This document shows, piece after piece, positions 35,301 to 43,318 of a stretch of DNA of 64,000 nt. Below the pieces are notes generated by a model. The model was not told where the DNA came from, searched no databases, and saw only the letters and a list, made by a program, of their open reading frames with translations. Within the stretch, counting starts at the first letter, position 1; every line of letters starts with the position of its first letter. The stretch spans positions 1-64,000 of the forward strand of contig NZ_CBXX010000026.1 in the NCBI RefSeq assembly GCF_000577615.1. Reading direction: 5' to 3'. The stretch comes from Herbaspirillum sp. RV1423 (lineage in GTDB: Bacteria; Pseudomonadota; Gammaproteobacteria; Burkholderiales; Burkholderiaceae_D). The position numbers and the translations under genes were made by a program.

Positions 35301-35375
35301 CCAAATATGAAAGATATACGTTCGGAATATAGCAGATATTCCGCAAAAATATAGCACTTTTTGTTTCATATATGG
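35301..35375. promoter_or_regulatory. Nested palindromic operator upstream of the catabolic cluster (IclR candidate)
   Basis: A perfect 8-5-8 palindrome, CGGAATAT-AGCAG-ATATTCCG (35323-35343), lies between outer inverted arms CCAAATATGAAA (35301-35312) and TTTCATATATGG (35364-35375, one mismatch). The surroundings are strongly AT-rich, unlike the coding DNA. IclR-family dimers bind short palindromes of this kind. The site is 156-208 bp before the first start codon of the cluster. Confidence 0.55.
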
Positions 35376-35761
35376 TTTATTGGTTTATATAAGAACCATT
35401 TTCACTCTTAATGCAAAGTCTGTGCCACCTAAAAATCGGCATTTTTGTCTCATATTTCAGACGCTTGCTCACCAAAGAAACGCGCGGACGCGCCGTACCA
35501 GTGCGGCTCGCACCATTTACAGCCGATCAGCGACGGAGTATTCCGCCCTGAGAATTGTCTTTTGGAAACATTCATGCCCTCCGCCGATGCGGCTACCGAT
35601 AGCGATACGGACCGTCTTGATATTCCTTGAAGTCTCTTCACGCTTCTTGAGTCCTGTTTTCGCTGATTTACACGCGATTAACTTCGACTTACACGCATTG
35701 GCGACATGATTGCCGCGAGGGCCTTTCTTCAGGCTATTGGATTTGTCTTCGGGGGAAAATC
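35376..35761. other. Intergenic region between the catabolic cluster promoter and flgH-like gene
   Basis: About 385 bp with no convincing gene. Short open frames here lack ribosome sites and family features. The right end should contain the promoter and leader of the flgH-like gene, with a GGGGA ribosome site just before 35762. No clear terminator or further operator seen. Confidence 0.5.
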
Positions 35762-36436
35762 ATGATGCAACGACGCCTTGCCTATTGCGCAGGACTATTG
35801 GGTTTACTAAGCGCGTGCAGCAGCCCGCCGCCCATGGTGAACGGACCTACCAGCGTGCGGCCGGCCTATCCGGTCGCCAACATGGAAAACAACGGCGCCA
35901 TTTTCCGCGTCAGCAGCGCCCAGTTGTTCGAGGAATCGACCACGCACTATGTCGGCGACATCCTCAAGATCGAGATTTCGGAATCGCTCACCGGCAGCAA
36001 CAAATCGACCACCACCAACAGCCGCGACACCAGCCTCAAGCAAGTCGGCCCCGGCGCCGGCTCGTCCATGAGCGGCCTGCTGGCGTCGGTCTTCAACATC
36101 AACGCGACGGCGTCCGGCAGCGATTCCTTCAAAGGTTCGGGCCAGACCGACAACACCAACAGCATGACCGGCAGCCTGATGGTGTCGATCATCGAAGTGC
36201 TCCCGAACGGCAACCTGGTGGTGGCCGGCGAGAAGCGCATCGGATTGAACGGCTCGATCAATACCTTGCGGTTTTCGGGGGTGGTACGCAGCCGCGATAT
36301 TCGAGGCGGCAATGTAGTGTCGTCGAGCAATGTCGCCGATGCGCGGCTGGAGCAGGTTGGTGGAGGGACGGTGGCGGATGCCAATTCGCAGGGGTGGATG
36401 CAGCAGTTTTTCAGGAGTGTTTTGACGTTTTGGTGA
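35762..36436 (+). CDS. flgH: FlgH-like flagellar L-ring lipoprotein, orphan copy
   Basis: This 224-residue lipoprotein has the lipobox LLSAC (Cys19). The FlgH signature follows: GAIFRVSSAQLFEESTTHYV, then VGDILKIEISESL, and near the C-terminus GEKRIGLNG and LRFSGVVRSRDI. FlgH forms the outer-membrane L-ring through which the flagellar rod turns. No other flagellar gene is adjacent, although FlgH normally sits in a flgBCDEFGHI operon, so this is a displaced or second copy. The Gly/Ser/Thr-rich middle (about 80-130) is typical. The gene ends just before a very strong hairpin. Confidence 0.85.
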   Translation: MMQRRLAYCAGLLGLLSACSSPPPMVNGPTSVRPAYPVANMENNGAIFRVSSAQLFEESTTHYVGDILKIEISESLTGSNKSTTTNSRDTSLKQVGPGAGSSMSGLLASVFNINATASGSDSFKGSGQTDNTNSMTGSLMVSIIEVLPNGNLVVAGEKRIGLNGSINTLRFSGVVRSRDIRGGNVVSSSNVADARLEQVGGGTVADANSQGWMQQFFRSVLTFW

Positions 36437-36462
36437 TGCCTTGAGTGGTGGTGTGGTGGTGT

Positions 36463-36510
36463 GGTGGTGGGGGGGGGCTGAAGCAGTGCTTCAGCCCCCC
36501 CCCCACCACC
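36463..36510. repeat. Very strong G/C-tract hairpin between convergent genes
   Basis: A nine-G run (36469-36477) plus CTGAAGCA (36478-36485) pairs with TGCTTCAG (36487-36494) plus a ten-C run (36495-36504). GGTGGT/ACCACC (36463-36468/36505-36510) extends the stem with one bulge. It lies between the convergent flgH-like and lipoprotein genes and may act as a bidirectional block to read-through, though no T-run follows. Upstream GGTGGTG repeats (from about 36445) make the top strand very G-rich. Confidence 0.75.
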
Positions 36511-36518
36511 TCCAACCA

Positions 36519-37097
36519 TCAAGATCCCCCAAACGTCCCCACCCCGCTATTCACCGTATTGGTCGCCTCCACCACAGGATTGCTGGTCAACAAGGCATCC
36601 ACCACCGGCCCCAGCTTGCTCCCGGTGGAAGACCACTTATCCTGCTTGATCGAACCGATCTTGTAAGTGGCGCTCCCCACCACCCGGCCTTCCTTGCGCA
36701 AGGTCACCGAAGCGAACGTCAGGTAAGGCGTATAGGAATCGCTGAAACTCTTCATATCCCATTTGACGAACGCGCTATAGACCAACGTCATCGGGCAGTT
36801 GCCGGGCTGGGTGCCGGCGTCATACACGCGGCTGGGCACGCCGTGCCGCTGCAACTCGCTTTGCAGGCTGGGGACGAAGTCGCTGAGCGCGACGGCGCCA
36901 TTCCATTCGATACAGATTTCCTTGATCGGCGCATGGGCGAACACGATAGGATTTTGCGGCGCGCTCGGCGTCATCGAGGACAATCCCGTAACGGCCGAGC
37001 CGACCAGATTGGCGGCTTCGACGATAGGATTCGACGACAAGACGACGCAACCCGACAAGGATGCAACGGAGGCGGAAGCAATGAAAAATCTGATCAT
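36519..37097 (-). CDS. Predicted lipoprotein of unknown function
   Basis: This 192-residue protein has a lipoprotein signal peptide with lipobox SLSGC (Cys17). I do not recognise the family. The central part (about 55-165) alternates beta strands and one helix (FVPSLQSELQRHGV) and holds two cysteines, CIEW and NCPMT, which could form a disulfide. A short motif occurs at both ends of the mature protein: SNPIVEAANLV just after the lipid anchor and SNPVVEATNTV near the C-terminus. It is convergent with the flgH-like gene across the G/C hairpin; no functional link is evident. Confidence 0.75.
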   Translation of the reverse strand: MIRFFIASASVASLSGCVVLSSNPIVEAANLVGSAVTGLSSMTPSAPQNPIVFAHAPIKEICIEWNGAVALSDFVPSLQSELQRHGVPSRVYDAGTQPGNCPMTLVYSAFVKWDMKSFSDSYTPYLTFASVTLRKEGRVVGSATYKIGSIKQDKWSSTGSKLGPVVDALLTSNPVVEATNTVNSGVGTFGGS

Positions 37098-37273
37098 GAT
37101 GGCGACCGGTTCGACAATGAGTGAAATTCATCATAGCCGCCGATGTTCCCCGGTTCGCCGGGTTTTACCCTGATTTACGCCATGCCGAAACGGACTTTAC
37201 ATCTTCAGCTTTTATGTCTGCCGCAACAGAGGCACAATGGCAACGGCCCGATTCATTTCCAGGAGATCCCATC

Positions 37274-37711
37274 ATGCGCAAATTGCTGTCCACTCTCGCT
37301 TGCACCGTGGTCGCCGCCGCGGCATTGAGCGCCCACGCCGACACGCTCAAGACAGAAGCCGAAGCGCGCCAACTGACCGACAAGGTCATGGCCGCCGCCG
37401 GCAAAGGCCAGACCGACGACGCCTACGCCATCATGACCCCGTACACGCTGACCGACGTCAACACGCTCGACCGCGCCCGCGTCAGCGCGCGCACTTCGCG
37501 CATGCAACTGGAGCAGTACATCGGCGGATCGGTCGGCTATGAATTCATCAGCAGCGAGAAAGTGGGCGAGTCGCTGCTCAAGCTGATCTATATAGAGAAG
37601 GCCGAAAAACAGGCGATCCTGTGGCAATTCATTTTTTACAAGACCGCCTCAGGCTGGGCGCTGAGCGCGTTCAGCAACAGCGACGACGTCAATACGCTGT
37701 TCAATCGCTGA
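37274..37711 (+). CDS. Small exported protein of unknown function
   Basis: This 145-residue protein has a clear Sec signal peptide (MRKLLSTLACTVVAAAALSAHA, cleavage near residue 22). The mature part resembles a compact alpha+beta fold: helices with EAEARQLTDKVMAAAGKGQ, then strands ILWQFIFYKTASGWALSAFS. The strand pattern recalls small DUF3887/SnoaL-like periplasmic proteins, but I cannot assign a family. The ATG at 37274 was chosen for its AGGAG ribosome site; the longer frame upstream has no signal peptide. It ends exactly where the convergent dehydrogenase gene ends (stops abut). Confidence 0.8.
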   Translation: MRKLLSTLACTVVAAAALSAHADTLKTEAEARQLTDKVMAAAGKGQTDDAYAIMTPYTLTDVNTLDRARVSARTSRMQLEQYIGGSVGYEFISSEKVGESLLKLIYIEKAEKQAILWQFIFYKTASGWALSAFSNSDDVNTLFNR

Positions 37712-38980
37712 TTACCGAAACGCTCGCTGCGGACCGAGGTCGTCGCTGACGATCTCGGTGGCGACGCCGGCAATCTTGTCGGCGATCAGGCGGCTGGAAC
37801 CGCAGGCCGTGGTCCAGCCGTTGGAGCCGTGACCGGCGTTCAGGTAGAGATTGGAATATGAAGTCGCGCCGATCAGCGGCGCGCCGTCCGGGGTCATCGG
37901 ACGCAGGCCGGCCCAATAATCGACCTTGGTCATGTCCGCGCCATGCGGGAACAGCGTCGTCAGCGACTTGATCGCGGTGGCGCAATCGCGCGGGGCGACC
38001 CTGGTGTCCCAACTGCCGATTTCCGCAGTGCCGGCGGCGCGGATGTGGGAACCCATGCGCGTGATCGCCACCTTGTAATACTCATCCATCACGCCGCTCT
38101 TGGGCGCGGCCGCGGCATCGCTGACCGGCACGGTGATCGCGTAACCCTTGACCGGATACACCGGCAATTGCAAACCCAAGGGGTTGACCAATGCCACCGA
38201 CGCGCTGGCGCAGGCGACCACATAGGCGTGGGCTTGCAACACACCGTTTGCCGTGCGCAGGCCGGTGACGGCGCCGCCGGCGTATTCGATCTGTTGCACC
38301 GCCATGCCGAGCGCGAAGGTCACGCCCTGCGATTGCAACCACTGCGCCAGCGCGCGTGCAAACAGCGGGCAGTTGCCGGTCTCGTCCTGCGGCAGCAGCA
38401 TGCCGCCGACCAATTGATCGCGCGCGGCGCGCAATGCCGGGTCGAAGGCGACGCAGGCATCGGCATCGAGCAACTCGTACGCGACGCCGGCTTCGGCCAG
38501 CACGCTGGCGGCCAGGCCGGCGTTGTCCATGCCTTCCTGCGTGCGGAACAATTGCAGGTTGCCGACCGTGGTCTGTTCATACTGGATGTCGAGACGTTCG
38601 CGGATGGCTTTCAGTTGCGTGTGGCTGTAGCGCGCCAGCCGTCCCATGCGCGCCTTATTGACGGCGTAGCGCTCGGCATTGCATTGCGACAGGAACTGGC
38701 CCAGCCAGCGCCATTGGTGGCGGTCCAGGCGCGGCGTGAAACGCAGCGCCGACTCCATGCCGAGCCAGCTTTGCAGCGACCATTTGAGCGACTTGCCTTT
38801 CATGCCCGGCGCAGCCCACGGCGTCGCGTAGGACGGGCAGACGTGGCCGGCATTGCCGACGCTGGTTTCCGCCGCAACCTCCGGCTGGCGATCGACCACC
38901 GTGACGGTGTAACCCTTCTCGTGCAAGAAATAGGCGGTGGTCACGCCGACGATGCCGGCGCCGAGGACGATGATGTGCAT
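37712..38980 (-). CDS. dadA: D-amino-acid dehydrogenase (DadA-like)
   Basis: This 422-residue FAD enzyme of the DAO superfamily has an N-terminal dinucleotide motif (LGAGIVGVTTAYFLHEKG). The DadA markers NAGHVCPSYATPWAAPG and the C-terminal GLRPMTPDGAPLIG plus NLYLNAGHGSNGWTTACG complete the FAD site. DadA oxidises D-amino acids to 2-oxo acids and passes electrons to quinone at the inner membrane. Here it may handle D-lysine or another D-amino acid feeding the lysine-type pathway located downstream; the family alone cannot tell. The SDR gene lies about 100 nt upstream in the same orientation, so cotranscription is possible. Confidence 0.9.
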   Translation of the reverse strand: MHIIVLGAGIVGVTTAYFLHEKGYTVTVVDRQPEVAAETSVGNAGHVCPSYATPWAAPGMKGKSLKWSLQSWLGMESALRFTPRLDRHQWRWLGQFLSQCNAERYAVNKARMGRLARYSHTQLKAIRERLDIQYEQTTVGNLQLFRTQEGMDNAGLAASVLAEAGVAYELLDADACVAFDPALRAARDQLVGGMLLPQDETGNCPLFARALAQWLQSQGVTFALGMAVQQIEYAGGAVTGLRTANGVLQAHAYVVACASASVALVNPLGLQLPVYPVKGYAITVPVSDAAAAPKSGVMDEYYKVAITRMGSHIRAAGTAEIGSWDTRVAPRDCATAIKSLTTLFPHGADMTKVDYWAGLRPMTPDGAPLIGATSYSNLYLNAGHGSNGWTTACGSSRLIADKIAGVATEIVSDDLGPQRAFR

Positions 38981-39083
38981 GGCTGATTATTTCAAAGAAT
39001 GGCGAGACGCTGAAAAAACGTCGACGGCAAGGCACGCCGCCCGCCAAGGCGGCGCAACGCAGCGGCGGCATTTCTTCCGCGCC

Positions 39084-39851
39084 TCATAAAGTTAGTCCGC
39101 CGTCGATATGCCAGACCTGGCCGGTCACATAGGAAGCGGCCGGACTCAGCAAAAACGCGATGACGTCGGCGATCTCCTGCGGCTCGCCGAGGCGCTGCAT
39201 GGGAATGCGTTCGAGCGCGGCAGCCCAGGCGGCGGGATCGATGGCGGATTTGTTCGGATCGGATTTGCGGATATAGCCGGGCGCCACCGCATTGACGGTC
39301 GCGCCCGATACCGCCAGTTGCACCGCCAGCGATTTCACCAGCGCCTCGATGCCGGCCTTGGCCGCCGCCGACGCCGGAAAGCCCGACGCGCCGAGGCGGT
39401 AGACGTGGGCGACGAAGGAACTGACCGCCACCACGCGCCCGGCCGGCGATTGCCGCAAGGCATCCTTGCAGGCAGTGACCAGATGAAAGAAGCCGCCCAG
39501 CAGCGCGTCGATGGAACGCGACCAGTCCTGCGCCGTCAGTTCGCCGATGCGCTTGCGATCGGCGAAACCGGCGTTGGCGACCAACGCATCGAGCCGCCCG
39601 TAAGCGTCGAGCGCGGCGTCGCGCAAGACGACGGCGGTACTGAGGTCGGCCATGTCGCCGAACGCGGTCACGCACTGCGCGCCGCGCTCGCGGCAGGCGG
39701 CGGCGGTTTGCTGCAGCTCGGGCGAATCGGCTCGCGCATGCAGCACCATGCCTGTTTCCTCGGCGGCCACCGTGGTCGCAACGGCGGCGCCGATGCCGCG
39801 CGCGGCGCCGGTAATCAGGATCACGCGCTGCACGGAAGAAGATGGATTCAT
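39084..39851 (-). CDS. SDR-family protein lacking a canonical catalytic tyrosine
   Basis: This 255-residue short-chain dehydrogenase fold has TGAARGIG for the cofactor, NAGF in strand 4, and the C-terminal [16 protein letters not shown] tail. The catalytic serine is present (VAVSSFVAH). In the YxxxK position the sequence reads SAAAK, so the Lys remains but Tyr is Ser; a Phe lies three residues before it. Activity may be altered or the substrate may assist catalysis. The ATG at 39851 was chosen because the upstream residues are hydrophobic but not homologous. It probably shares a transcript with the DadA-like gene downstream. Confidence 0.83.
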   Translation of the reverse strand: MNPSSSVQRVILITGAARGIGAAVATTVAAEETGMVLHARADSPELQQTAAACRERGAQCVTAFGDMADLSTAVVLRDAALDAYGRLDALVANAGFADRKRIGELTAQDWSRSIDALLGGFFHLVTACKDALRQSPAGRVVAVSSFVAHVYRLGASGFPASAAAKAGIEALVKSLAVQLAVSGATVNAVAPGYIRKSDPNKSAIDPAAWAAALERIPMQRLGEPQEIADVIAFLLSPAASYVTGQVWHIDGGLTL

Positions 39852-40148
39852 TGGCGAAGAGAAAACAGGATGAAGGACAAGGACGGGAACAAGCAAAAAA
39901 ACGGTGCCGCCATTTTACCCAATAAGCGCGGCCGACGCCGTCGGCCGCTTGTAAAAAAACTGCCGCAAAAGCACGGCGCGACAGCTTCCGCTACGTGTCG
40001 CACGGCATTCTCCATTACAATTGCGGGACTTTTCAGGGAGATGAAACCGGTCCGCCGCCCTTCGATTGGCACGCTTCATGCTCATTTTTGCGCTGCCCCG
40101 CCTGCAAGCATTCAGAATTCAAAAACTCGACAGTAAAGAGGAAACACG

Positions 40149-40817
40149 ATGTATCAATGGGACTTCGCCGCGCTCTGGCAATTCCGCAATGTCATTGCGG
40201 TAGGCTTCGGCTACACGCTGGCCTACACTGTTGCCTGCGTTTTGCTGGGCCTGCTGATCGGCTTGCTGGTCGGCCTGGGGCGGCTGTCTACCAATCCGCT
40301 GGTCTCGGGACCGCTGCGCGCCTATGTCGAAGTGTTCCGCTGCACGCCGGTGCTGGTGCAATTGGTGTGGTTCTATTACGCGCTGCCGGTGCTGGTCGGC
40401 ATCGAGATGTCGGCAGGCACCGCGGCGATGCTGGCGCTGGCCTTGTACGGCGGCGCTTTCTATTCGGAAATCATCCGCGGCGGCATCGTCTCGATCGATG
40501 TCGGCCAGACCGAAGCCGGCTGCGCGCTCGGCATGACGCGCTGGCAACTGATGCGCCGCGTGATCCTGCCGCAAGCCTTCAAGCGCATGACGCCGCCGCT
40601 GGTCAGCCAGTCCATCATGCAGTTGAAAAACACCTCGCTGCTGTCGGTGCTGGCGGTGCCGGACCTGTTGTATCAAGGCCAGATCATCGCGCATGAAACC
40701 TATCGTCCGCTGGAAATCTACACGCTGGTGGCGGTGGTCTACTTCCTGATCCTGCTCCCCGCGACGATCTGGGCCAAGCGCCTGGAAAATCGCCTGACGC
40801 AACAACAGGGAGCGTAA
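40149..40817 (+). CDS. Polar amino-acid ABC importer permease (HisM/GlnP type)
   Basis: This 222-residue inner-membrane permease has five hydrophobic segments. The first begins near residue 14; the conserved EVFRCTPVLVQLVWFYYALP stretch is at about 60-80, and the ATPase-docking loop contains EAGCALGMTRWQLMRRVILPQAFKRM. It probably works as a homodimer because only one permease gene is present. A ribosome site (GAGGAAA) precedes the ATG. The ATPase gene follows after 4 nt. The partner binding protein is probably the minus-strand gene at 42152-42994. Confidence 0.93.
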   Translation: MYQWDFAALWQFRNVIAVGFGYTLAYTVACVLLGLLIGLLVGLGRLSTNPLVSGPLRAYVEVFRCTPVLVQLVWFYYALPVLVGIEMSAGTAAMLALALYGGAFYSEIIRGGIVSIDVGQTEAGCALGMTRWQLMRRVILPQAFKRMTPPLVSQSIMQLKNTSLLSVLAVPDLLYQGQIIAHETYRPLEIYTLVAVVYFLILLPATIWAKRLENRLTQQQGA

Positions 40818-40821
40818 GAAC

Positions 40822-41595
40822 ATGGGTCACGCAACGAATGAAGTCATGATTGAAATCAGGAATCTGAAAAAAGCCTTCGGCGATCACGTGGTGCTGAAGG
40901 ACATCTCGATGCAGGTCAACAAGGGCAGCGTGGTCGCCATGATCGGGCCGTCCGGCTCCGGCAAGTCGACGCTGCTGCGCTGCATCAACCTGCTGACCGT
41001 GCCCGAGCAAGGCAGCATCCGCGTCGGCGCCCAGGATTTCACTTTCGGCGATAAAGCATCAAAGCCGCTCAAGGATCGCGAACTGGCGAAGTTCCGCACC
41101 AACACCGGCATGGTGTTCCAGCACTTCAACCTGTTCCCGCACATGACCGCGCTGGAAAACGTCATGGAAGGCATGGTCACCGTGCTGCGCAAACCCAAGG
41201 CCGAGGCGCGCGCCTATGCGCTGGAACTGCTGCAAAAGGTCGGCCTGTCCGACCGCGCCGACATCTATCCGCAACGCCTGTCCGGCGGCCAGAAGCAGCG
41301 TGTCGCCATTGCCCGCGCGCTGGCCATGCGGCCGGGCGTGATGCTGTTCGACGAAGCCACCTCCGCGCTCGATCCGGAACTGGTGGGCGAAGTACTCAAC
41401 GTGATCCGCTCGCTGGCCGCCGACGGCATGACCATGATCCTGGTCACGCATGAAATCGCCTTCGCCCGCGAAGTCGCCGACCAGGTCATCTTCATGCGCG
41501 ACGGCGTGGTGGTCGAAGCCGGTCCGCCGTCGCAGGTCATCGACAATCCTCAGCAGGCGGCGACGCAGAGTTTCCTGACGCGTTTCAACGGATAA
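40822..41595 (+). CDS. Polar amino-acid ABC importer ATPase (GlnQ/HisP type)
   Basis: This 257-residue nucleotide-binding protein has Walker A GPSGSGKST, signature LSGGQKQRVAIA, Walker B VMLFDEATSALDPE and the H-loop in LVTHEIAFA. It energises the preceding permease. An alternative start gives MIEIRN eight codons downstream (40846). The Lrp-type regulator gene begins 10 nt after its stop, so transport and regulation are probably cotranscribed. Confidence 0.94.
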   Translation: MGHATNEVMIEIRNLKKAFGDHVVLKDISMQVNKGSVVAMIGPSGSGKSTLLRCINLLTVPEQGSIRVGAQDFTFGDKASKPLKDRELAKFRTNTGMVFQHFNLFPHMTALENVMEGMVTVLRKPKAEARAYALELLQKVGLSDRADIYPQRLSGGQKQRVAIARALAMRPGVMLFDEATSALDPELVGEVLNVIRSLAADGMTMILVTHEIAFAREVADQVIFMRDGVVVEAGPPSQVIDNPQQAATQSFLTRFNG

Positions 41596-41605
41596 CCGGC
41601 CATCC

Positions 41606-42052
41606 ATGACCGCCCGCCTCGACCTGCTCGACGACACCGACCGCAAGCTGGTTGCATTGCTGCAGCAATCGGCGCGGGAAAGCGTCGCCAACCTGGCGCG
41701 CAAACTCGGCGTGGCGCGCACCACCGTGGTCGCGCGCCTGGCGCGGCTGGAAAAGAACGGCGTGATCGCCGGCTACACCGTCAAGCTGGGCCAGGATGTA
41801 TTGGACAGCGGCCTGCACGCCTACGTCGGCATCACGGTCGAAGCCAAGACCGCGCGCGACGTGCTCAAGCGCTTCAAACGCATTCCGGAAATCGAGCAGT
41901 TGTGCTCCGTCAGCGGCGAGTTCGACTACGTCGCCTGGCTGCGCACCGGCTCGGCGGAGCAACTCGACAAGCTGCTCGACGAGATCGGCGAGATCGACGG
42001 CGTGATCAAGACCACCACATCGATCGTGCTGTCGCGCAAGATCGATCGCTGA
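41606..42052 (+). CDS. Lrp/AsnC-family regulator
   Basis: This 148-residue feast/famine regulator has an N-terminal winged helix-turn-helix (about 8-65, with SVANLARKLGVARTTVVARL) and a C-terminal RAM ligand-binding domain (about 70-145). It should assemble as dimers or higher oligomers and respond to an amino acid, probably the one imported and degraded by the surrounding genes. It likely controls the importer, the DadA-like gene, the binding-protein gene and the dehydrogenase operon at 43319; the inverted repeats at 43203-43238 are a candidate site. Confidence 0.93.
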   Translation: MTARLDLLDDTDRKLVALLQQSARESVANLARKLGVARTTVVARLARLEKNGVIAGYTVKLGQDVLDSGLHAYVGITVEAKTARDVLKRFKRIPEIEQLCSVSGEFDYVAWLRTGSAEQLDKLLDEIGEIDGVIKTTTSIVLSRKIDR

Positions 42053-42096
42053 ACCTGAGCAGATTTGCGGCGCCGTCGCGCCACATTCACAGAACG

Positions 42097-42139
42097 AAAA
42101 AACGCCGTCGTCCCGACGCGGGCCGGGACGACGGCGTTT
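42097..42139 (-). terminator. Rho-independent terminator of the binding-protein gene
   Basis: Perfect 15-bp arms (42101-42115 and 42124-42138), extended by A-T pairs, enclose an 8-nt loop. On the minus strand the stem is followed by about six Ts. It lies 13 nt after the binding-protein stop and also faces the end of the convergent Lrp gene. The core (GTCGTCCCG/CGGGACGAC) resembles the dispersed repeats of this genome. Confidence 0.88.
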
Positions 42140-42151
42140 GGAAGCGAAAGG

Positions 42152-42994
42152 TTACAGCGGAATCTGCGGCGGCACATCCTCGGGCCTCACGCCCGACAGC
42201 TTCTGCAGATTTTCCAGCACGGTGGCCTTGATCTTGCCGGCGGCGCGTTCCTGCACGATCCACTTGTTGATGTATTCCAGCCAGGCCTTGTCGTCTTCCT
42301 TCGGCACGCCGATGTTGGTCGAGGTGGCTTCCAGCGGCATCGGCACGATCATGGTGCCCAGGCTTGGATTTTTCTTGAGCACGTTCAGCGCCAGCAGCCA
42401 GACCAGCACTTGCACGTCGACGCGGCCGGTTTGCAGGGCCAGGGTGGCATCGTCGGCTTTTTCCAGACGGACGATGGTGGCATTGGGGCAGACGCGGGTG
42501 ATCATGCTGTCGTGCGACGAGCCGATGTCGACGCCGATCTTGACTTCAGGCTTGTTGAGTTCGGCCCAGGTCTTCGGTGCGAAGCCCTTCTTGGCGACGA
42601 CGGTGAAGGCATTGTTGAACAGCGGCTCGGAGAAGCCGACAGTCTCGCGACGCGCCGGAGTCGGATTGAGGCCGAAGAAGACGTCGATCTTGCGCGTCTG
42701 CAGATCCAGCACCGAGTTGCCCCAGGTGGTTTCCAGCACTTCCAGCTTGACGTTCAGGCTGGCCGCCAGGTTCTTGGCGAAGTCGATCATGAAGCCGACC
42801 CATTCGCCGCTGGCCAGGTCCTTGTTGTAGTAAGGGGCCTGGCCGCGTACACCACCAATGCGCAGCACTTTGGTCCGCTTGATGCGGGCAAAGGTGCTTT
42901 CCCCGGCTGGCGCGCTCTGCGCGAATGCGCCGGGCAGATAGCTGGCGGCGGCGAGGCCTGCGATATTGGCGATGAAACTGCGGCGGTTTGGCAT
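42152..42994 (-). CDS. Polar amino-acid ABC importer substrate-binding protein
   Basis: This 280-residue periplasmic protein of SBP family 3 has a Tat-like leader (PNRRSFIANIAG, cleavage near AFA-QS around residue 26). The mature fold includes VLRIGGVRGQAPYYN, WVGFMIDFAKNLAA and the hinge region IDVFFGLNPTPARRETVGFS. It should deliver an amino acid to the permease/ATPase encoded on the other strand. The start at 42994 was chosen for the GGGAGA ribosome site and leader; an in-frame start nine codons earlier is less likely. Confidence 0.9.
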   Translation of the reverse strand: MPNRRSFIANIAGLAAASYLPGAFAQSAPAGESTFARIKRTKVLRIGGVRGQAPYYNKDLASGEWVGFMIDFAKNLAASLNVKLEVLETTWGNSVLDLQTRKIDVFFGLNPTPARRETVGFSEPLFNNAFTVVAKKGFAPKTWAELNKPEVKIGVDIGSSHDSMITRVCPNATIVRLEKADDATLALQTGRVDVQVLVWLLALNVLKKNPSLGTMIVPMPLEATSTNIGVPKEDDKAWLEYINKWIVQERAAGKIKATVLENLQKLSGVRPEDVPPQIPL

Positions 42995-43202
42995 TGCTTC
43001 TCTCCCTGATGAATGTGGCACCGATGTGCCGGTTGGCTTTTTTACCGCCCGGTTTTCGGCCCGGCGGCATCCGGCAATTTTAATCCTAAGCAGTATCCGG
43101 CGCGCGCTTATTCAACGTTCCGCCCGTTGGGAACCCCGGTTTCAAAGGAGGCGCGCGGATGCTTTTTCGGCATGACGATCATTTTGAAGTACTACTCAGT
43201 AC

Positions 43203-43238
43203 AAATTGACGTAAATATCGTCATAGACGCGTCAATTT
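43203..43238. promoter_or_regulatory. Inverted repeats between the binding-protein and dehydrogenase genes (operator candidate)
   Basis: Outer arms AAATTGACG (43203-43211) and CGTCAATTT (43230-43238) form a perfect 9-bp inverted repeat. Inside it GACG-TAAATAT-CGTC (43208-43222) forms a second. The region is AT-rich, about 80-115 bp before the dehydrogenase start, and lies in the 324-bp divergent gap 42995-43318, which has no gene. Suitable for the nearby Lrp-type regulator, but unproven. Confidence 0.45.
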
Positions 43239-43318
43239 CTGTCTTTTTATCGTGCCTGCCGTTTCCTACAATAACAACGGATTCAGGGAAATCGACCGTT
43301 AAAAAAAGGAGCTCCATC

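Noticed and set aside
35445..35709. Short open frames upstream of the flgH-like gene
   Set aside because: No ribosome sites, no family features; more likely untranslated leader or spacer.
39926..39950. GCGGCCGAC-GCC-GTCGGCCGC hairpin upstream of the SDR gene
   Set aside because: Strong palindrome, but it has no T-run and no clear relation to promoter or gene end, so I do not assign it a function.
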